In this document: positions 5,393 to 8,435 of the stretch, one piece after another
Position numbering within the stretch: the first letter of the stretch is position 1
Layout of the letters: the number at the start of each line of letters is the position of its first letter
From: Candidatus Zixiibacteriota bacterium
GTDB taxonomy: Bacteria; Zixibacteria; MSB-5A5; CAIYYT01
Reading direction: 5' to 3'
DNA: 8,435 bases
NCBI GenBank assembly: GCA_023134875.1
Contig: JAGLUH010000093.1
Coordinates: 1 to 8,435 of the forward strand
The notes under the pieces: generated by a model
What the model was told of the DNA's origin: nothing
The model's input: only the letters and a program-made list of their open reading frames with translations
Database searches by the model: none
Program-made: the position numbers and the translations under genes

Positions 5393-7600
5393 ATGATGAA
5401 TATGATATATCTTGATTACAATGCAACCACGCCGATCCACCCCGAAGTGGTCGAGGCGATGATTCCCTACCTGCGGGAACATTTCGGCAACCCCTCCAGT
5501 TCACACCGTTATGGTACCAGAACCCGCCTAGCGGTCGAGGAGGCGCGCTCGCAGGTCGCCGCCATGCTGGGCTGCCAGACTGACGAGGTGATTTTCACCT
5601 CCGGCGGCAGTGAGTCGAACAATCTTGCCATCAAGGGTTATGTTCTGGCGCATCGCGATCAGGGGAATCATATCATCACCTTGCAGGTGGAGCATCCGGC
5701 GGTACTGGAAGTTTGCCGTTACCTGGAAACAGTCGGTTTTGCAGTCACCTACCTGCCCGTGGATGAGCAGGGTCTGGTGTCGCGGGACGAGGTCGAGCGC
5801 GCTATTACACAGGCAACGACTCTGATTACGATCATGCAGGCAAACAACGAGGTGGGGACTATCGAGCCGATAGCCGAGATAGCGGGGCTGGCACGCGAGC
5901 GCGGTATTGCGGTGCATACCGATTCCGCCCAGGCGGTAGGCAAGATAGCGGTCGATATCGAGTCGCTGGGCGTGGATATGATCAGCATCGCCGGCCATAA
6001 GTTTTATGCCCCCAAAGGAGTAGGCGCGCTCTACGTAAGGCGGGGTATCAAACTGCACAAGCTGATGCATGGCGCCGACCATGAACGCGACCAGCGTGCC
6101 GGAACCGAGAATGTCGCTGAGATCATCGGTCTGGGGAAAGCGTGCGAACTGGTAACCCGTGAACGCCAACACACGTTTGAGCATACCAGGAAGCTGCGCG
6201 ACCGGCTGGAACAGGTTCTGACCGAGAAACTGCCCTCCTGCCGGGTAAACGGCCATCGAGAGAAGCGGCTGCCCAACACATTGTCAGTTTCTTTTCCGGG
6301 AATTGAAGCGGAGACGATAATGGCGGAACTGGATCAGGTGGCCTGTTCAGCGGGAGCGGCCTGTCACAGCGACGCGGTGACGATGTCACATGTGCTGGTG
6401 GCGATGAAGGTACCGGTGGAGTACGCAATGGGTACGATCCGATTCTCGACCGGCAGTATGACCACTGATGAGGAGATTGATCGGGCGGCGGCCATGATTG
6501 TCAGTACGATTAATCGCTTGTCACTGGCGAGTGACGCTGAAACTGCGCCAGTAACTGATGACGAAGAGATCAGGCTGACCAAGTATACTCATGGTCTCGG
6601 CTGCGCCTGTAAACTGCGGCCGCAGGCTCTCGAGCGGGTTCTGGCGAAGTTGCCTGTGATCAGTGACAAGCAGGTTCTTGTCGGCACGAGTTCGGCTGAT
6701 GATGCCGCCGTTTATAAAATAAGTGACGATTTGGCGATTGTGCAGACGGTCGATTTCTTCACGCCGATTGTCGATGATCCCTACCATTTCGGGGCGATTG
6801 CCGCCGCGAATTCTCTAAGTGACATCTACGCGATGGGGGCAACTCCCCTGTTTGCTCTGAGCGTCGTCGGTTTCCCCTCAAATCGCCTGCCGCTAACGGT
6901 GCTGGAGGAGATCCTCAGGGGCGCCAACGACAAGGCGGCGGAAGCGGGAATCAGCATTATCGGCGGGCACACGGTCGATGACACCGAACCAAAGTACGGC
7001 CTTGCGGTTACCGGCAAGGTTGATCCTGCCAAAGTGTTCACCAATGACAAGGCTCGCATCGGCGATAAATTGATCCTGACCAAGCCGATCGGCTTGGGGA
7101 TTATCAGTACCGCGATCAAACGGCAACTGGCCGATCAGGCGCTGGTGGAAAAGGTCATCGCCATTATGAGTGCGCTCAACCAGGCGGCGGCGGCGGTGAT
7201 GGTCAGGTACGATGTCTCTGCCTGTACTGATGTCACCGGTTTCGGTCTCCTCGGTCATCTGAGCGAAATGACTACAGGCAGTGGCGTCGACGCGGTGATT
7301 TATGCCGATAAGGTACCGCTGATCGAGAAGGCGCTCTCTTTTGTCGAAGCGGGCATTGTGCCCGGTGGCACGGAGAACAACCTGGAGTATGTCGCCGACA
7401 GGGTCAATTGGCCTGAAAGCATCTCCCCCACCAAACGAGTATTGCTCTGCGATGCACAAACCTCTGGCGGTCTGCTGATTGCGGTCAGTCCCACCGATGC
7501 TGAGAAACTACTGTCGGCGCTTCATCGAGAAGGAGTCGGGGAGGCAACAATAATCGGTGAAATTACCGCCCAGGGCAAGGGCAACATCAGAGTAGAGTAG
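5393..7600 (+). CDS. selD: NifS-like cysteine desulfurase / selenide,water dikinase (SelD) fusion
   Basis: One 735-residue frame encodes two complete enzymes. Residues 1-375 are a fold-type-I PLP desulfurase: YLDYNATTP start, His101 in VEHPAV, PLP-binding Lys203 in SIAGHKFYAPKG, RAGTEN (236-241), and catalytic Cys324 in the loop CSAGAACHSD. A roughly 15-residue Asp/Ala/Thr linker follows. Residues about 390-735 are full-length selenophosphate synthetase: THGLGCACK with Cys404 and Lys407 (E. coli Cys17 and Lys20), ADDAAVY (435-441), VDFFTPIVDDP, GGHTVDD, TDVTGFGLLGHL, PGGTEN and CDAQTSGGLL. SelD uses ATP and selenide to make selenophosphate for selenocysteine and selenouridine. The desulfurase half plausibly supplies selenium to it. 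Start: ATG 5393 with GGGGA 6 bases upstream; an in-frame ATG at 5369 has a poor ribosome site. The linker has no in-frame ATG/GTG with a ribosome site, so this is a real fusion. Codon 404 is TGC, not TGA. Confidence 0.95.
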   Translation: MMNMIYLDYNATTPIHPEVVEAMIPYLREHFGNPSSSHRYGTRTRLAVEEARSQVAAMLGCQTDEVIFTSGGSESNNLAIKGYVLAHRDQGNHIITLQVEHPAVLEVCRYLETVGFAVTYLPVDEQGLVSRDEVERAITQATTLITIMQANNEVGTIEPIAEIAGLARERGIAVHTDSAQAVGKIAVDIESLGVDMISIAGHKFYAPKGVGALYVRRGIKLHKLMHGADHERDQRAGTENVAEIIGLGKACELVTRERQHTFEHTRKLRDRLEQVLTEKLPSCRVNGHREKRLPNTLSVSFPGIEAETIMAELDQVACSAGAACHSDAVTMSHVLVAMKVPVEYAMGTIRFSTGSMTTDEEIDRAAAMIVSTINRLSLASDAETAPVTDDEEIRLTKYTHGLGCACKLRPQALERVLAKLPVISDKQVLVGTSSADDAAVYKISDDLAIVQTVDFFTPIVDDPYHFGAIAAANSLSDIYAMGATPLFALSVVGFPSNRLPLTVLEEILRGANDKAAEAGISIIGGHTVDDTEPKYGLAVTGKVDPAKVFTNDKARIGDKLILTKPIGLGIISTAIKRQLADQALVEKVIAIMSALNQAAAAVMVRYDVSACTDVTGFGLLGHLSEMTTGSGVDAVIYADKVPLIEKALSFVEAGIVPGGTENNLEYVADRVNWPESISPTKRVLLCDAQTSGGLLIAVSPTDAEKLLSALHREGVGEATIIGEITAQGKGNIRVE

Positions 7601-7620
7601 GGGCACATTGCTATGTGCCC
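7601..7620. repeat. Hairpin immediately after selD (GGGCACAT family)
   Basis: GGGCACAT-TGCT-ATGTGCCC is a perfect 8-bp stem with a 4-base loop, starting at the base after the fusion gene's stop. It is related to the two hairpins at 3518-3559 (GGGCAC-NN-loop-NN-GTGCCC), with the inner pairs changed on both arms. It is followed by GGGGGCATTT rather than a T-run, so any terminator role is weak, though it could protect the 3' end of the message. Confidence 0.65.
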
Positions 7621-7639
7621 GGGGGCATTTAGCAAAGTT

Positions 7640-7665
7640 GTAGGTCAAAAGTCCTGTACTTTTGA
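7640..7665. repeat. Hairpin repeat, GTAGGTCAAAAGT...ACTTTTGA
   Basis: GTAGG followed by TCAAAAGT (7645-7652), loop CCTGT, and ACTTTTGA (7658-7665): a perfect 8-bp stem. It belongs with 3431-3457 and 7783-7809, which share the GTAGG left flank but have different, self-complementary stems. Confidence 0.6.
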
Positions 7666-7689
7666 GATCTCGCCACCAGGCGAGAGATC
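7666..7689. repeat. Hairpin repeat, GATCTCGCC...GGCGAGAGATC
   Basis: CTCGCC (7669-7674), loop ACCA, GGCGAG (7679-7684). The stem extends as GAT/ATC past a two-base AG bulge. It is the better-preserved relative of the CTCGC/GCGAG hairpin at 3625-3640. Confidence 0.55.
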
Positions 7690-7693
7690 CTGG

Positions 7694-7718
7694 GCGCGGC
7701 AGAGTTCTTGATCTACCC
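7694..7718. repeat. 25-bp dispersed repeat, copy A
   Basis: Begins GCGCGGCAGAGTTCTTGATC. It matches copy B at 7973-7997 at 20 of 25 positions, and all five differences are transitions. A further diverged, reverse-oriented relative lies at 3579-3601. Confidence 0.6.
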
Positions 7719-7739
7719 AGCCGTTTAATCGAGACAAAA

Positions 7740-7765
7740 GGCAGACGAGACGTCTGCCACCCACT
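7740..7765. repeat. Hairpin repeat GGCAGACG-AGA-CGTCTGCC, copy 2
   Basis: A perfect 8-bp stem with the 3-base loop AGA, followed by ACCCACT. It is the same family as 8019-8045 (loop TGGA, tail GCCCACA) and the broken copy at 3656-3684. Confidence 0.7.
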
Positions 7766-7782
7766 GTAATCCTCCTCAGCAT

Positions 7783-7809
7783 GTAGGTCATGATCTCTTG
7801 GAACATGAC
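7783..7809. repeat. Hairpin repeat, GTAGGTCATGATC...GAACATGAC
   Basis: GTAG followed by GTCATGATC (7787-7795), loop TCTTG, GAACATGAC (7801-7809), with 8 of 9 pairs. It shares the GTAGGTCA left end with 7640-7665 but has a different inner stem, which is complementary on both arms. Confidence 0.55.
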
Positions 7810-7854
7810 TATCCGGTGGGGGATATTGTCGGCAACCGCGTCACGCCTACTGCA

Positions 7855-7870
7855 CCACCCCAAGGGGTGG
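7855..7870. repeat. Hairpin CCACCCC-AA-GGGGTGG
   Basis: A perfect 7-bp GC-rich stem with a two-base centre. It sits between two other repeat units in the intergenic cluster and overlaps the end of the frame that reads leftward from 8341. Confidence 0.6.
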
Positions 7871-7884
7871 CGTACCCTTTTGAT

Positions 7885-7952
7885 TGTCATGCCCGCGAAA
7901 GCGGGTATCCATGTTTGGTCTGTCCTGGATTCCCGCCTGCGCGGGAATGACA
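7885..7952. repeat. 68-bp palindromic intergenic repeat with 27-bp inverted ends
   Basis: The left end (7885-7911) and the reverse complement of the right end (7926-7952) match at 23 of 27 bases around a 14-base centre. Each arm is itself a hairpin: CCCGC-GAAA-GCGGG on the left and CCCGC-CTGC-GCGGG on the right. Its translation gives the peptides VIPAQAGIQ and RFRGHD, which I know as the mistranslated signature of a repeat very widespread in Proteobacteria and other phyla. It looks like a MITE-like or REP-like element; no transposase is in the window. Confidence 0.75.
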
Positions 7953-7972
7953 GTGGGCAGAGCAAGTTCTGT

Positions 7973-7997
7973 GCGCGGCAGGGCTCCTGACCTGCCC
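7973..7997. repeat. 25-bp dispersed repeat, copy B
   Basis: Begins GCGCGGCAGGGCTCCTGACC. It is the partner of 7694-7718. Its CTGCCC end can also pair with GGGCAG at 7955-7960, so here the unit is part of a larger hairpin. Confidence 0.6.
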
Positions 7998-8018
7998 GGT
8001 CGCTCTATCAAGGCATGG

Positions 8019-8045
8019 GGCAGACGTGGACGTCTGCCGCCCACA
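8019..8045. repeat. Hairpin repeat GGCAGACG-TGGA-CGTCTGCC, copy 3
   Basis: A perfect 8-bp stem with a 4-base loop and the tail GCCCACA. Its right 18 bases (8028-8045) are identical to 3667-3684. This copy lies inside the reading frame of the truncated gene that starts at 8341. Confidence 0.7.
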
Positions 8046-8088
8046 TCAGGCAGAGCCTGCCCGCCCACAACATCACGGGCGGCCTGAT
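8045..8088. repeat. Compound inverted repeat at the breakpoint of the truncated gene
   Basis: ATCAGG (8045-8050) pairs with CCTGAT (8083-8088), and inside it CCGCCC (8061-8066) pairs with GGGCGG (8077-8082) around a 10-base loop. GGCAGAGCCTGCCCGCCCAC at 8049-8068 resembles a degenerate GGCAGAC/GTCTGCC unit with the same CGCCCACA tail. It begins within a few bases of where recognisable protein similarity stops. Confidence 0.5.
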
Positions 8089-8396
8089 GCACTCGCCGTG
8101 TGAACTGATAATAGACGCCATTCTTGGTAAACCACATCGTCGCGCCACCAGCATTGGCACGGAACAACACACGATCATCCCATTGGCCCTGGTTTTCAGT
8201 AAACGCCAGTGGGTGCAGTCGCATCTGCTCCATAACCAGCGATTGGGAAACAGCAGTTGGAGCTTCGTCCTGTCCTGTTGCCACCTGCCACAGAAACACC
8301 CCCGCAGTCAGGATTACTAGCAGGTAAATTACGTTCTTCATGACTCCCTCCCAAGAAATGCGAGAATTAAGAGGTATTAATCTCTATTTCGTTATC

Positions 8397-8408
8397 TTTG
8401 ATATCAAA
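8397..8408. promoter_or_regulatory. 12-bp palindrome TTTGATATCAAA upstream of the truncated gene
   Basis: A perfect 12-base palindrome about 56 bp before the start codon at 8341, in an AT-rich leader (8342-8435). A TTGACA at 8428-8433 (minus strand) could be a -35, but I could not place a well-spaced -10. The intact upstream region suggests the gene's control signals survived its truncation. Confidence 0.25.
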
Positions 8409-8435
8409 AAACAACTTTATCCATTCCTGTCAAGC

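Larger units (their letters stand above)
7847..8341 (-). pseudogene. 5' remnant of a large secreted protein (FTENQGQWD-type N-terminus), truncated by repeats
   Basis: The start is well formed: strong ribosome site GGGAGG 5 bases before the ATG, then a signal peptide (hydrophobic core about 5-18, likely cleavage near ATGQ-DEAP, residues 21-27). Residues 37-84 carry a module I recall from large secreted proteins of Zixibacteria and related groups, often with SBBP-type beta-propeller repeats: LHPLAFTENQGQWDDRVLF, then ANAGGATMWFT and YYQFTRR. Such proteins are usually many hundreds of residues. After about residue 84 (near position 8090) the frame simply translates repeat DNA, including VIPAQAGIQ and RFRGHD, and stops at 7847. 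Nothing resembling the missing body follows to the left. I therefore read 8090-8341 as the true gene part and the rest as accidental coding. If expressed it would export a short, probably non-functional peptide. A deletion between repeats is one likely cause; assembly error is another. Confidence 0.7.

Noticed and set aside
6500..6570. A separate selD gene starting inside the fusion frame
   Set aside because: The linker contains no in-frame ATG or GTG, and the in-frame TTG lacks a ribosome site. The only ATG there is out of frame.
6590..6612. Selenocysteine at the SelD catalytic position with a SECIS hairpin
   Set aside because: Codon 404 is TGC and codon 406 is TGT, both cysteine; no in-frame TGA is present in the gene.
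7645..7990. Small open frames on both strands containing RRRESRTDQ or AKAGIHV peptides
   Set aside because: They translate the palindromic repeat at 7885-7952 and neighbouring units. Such peptides are a known artefact of this repeat type.
7601..8090. CRISPR array
   Set aside because: Repeats are palindromic, of several different families, not identical, and not separated by regular unique spacers. No cas gene is nearby.

Overview
The window reads as a mid-GC (roughly 50-55%, by eye) bacterial chromosome. Seven protein-coding loci run mostly on the minus strand. I place it tentatively in the FCB superphylum, perhaps Candidatus Zixibacteria. The main reason is the N-terminal remnant at the right end (key motif FTENQGQWD), which I recall from large secreted proteins of that lineage, together with the density of short hairpin repeats between genes. 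This is inference from memory, not from a search.

Layout, left to right. Positions 1-225 (-) hold the N-terminal receiver domain of a response regulator, cut by the window edge, with a promoter-like region containing two palindromes. Positions 427-2735 (-) hold a two-gene unit: a cytoplasmic S9 prolyl-oligopeptidase-type peptidase, then a small zinc-ribbon protein joined to it by a TGATG stop/start overlap. Positions 2845-3408 (-) encode the manganese exporter MntP. Positions 3409-3689 are a cluster of hairpin repeats. Positions 3690-5145 (-) are pdxS-pdxT, the two subunits of the DXP-independent pyridoxal-5'-phosphate (PLP) synthase, one base apart. Divergently, positions 5393-7600 (+) encode one 735-residue protein that fuses a NifS-like cysteine desulfurase to a full-length selenophosphate synthetase (SelD), with no stop and no credible internal start between them. 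Positions 7601-8090 are a second, denser repeat cluster, and it has replaced the 3' part of a minus-strand gene that starts at 8341.

How the genes fit together. The fusion joins two successive steps of selenium activation: a PLP-dependent desulfurase that can release or carry selenium, and the ATP-dependent enzyme that makes selenophosphate for selenocysteine or selenouridine. The PLP synthase genes are transcribed divergently from the same 247-bp region, so cofactor supply and a PLP-dependent consumer may share control; that is inference. The remaining genes look like ordinary housekeeping or stress functions. The most notable items are the NifS-SelD fusion, the families of hairpin repeats shared by the two intergenic clusters, and the truncated secreted-protein gene ending in those repeats. 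I saw no rRNA, tRNA, CRISPR array or transposase gene.
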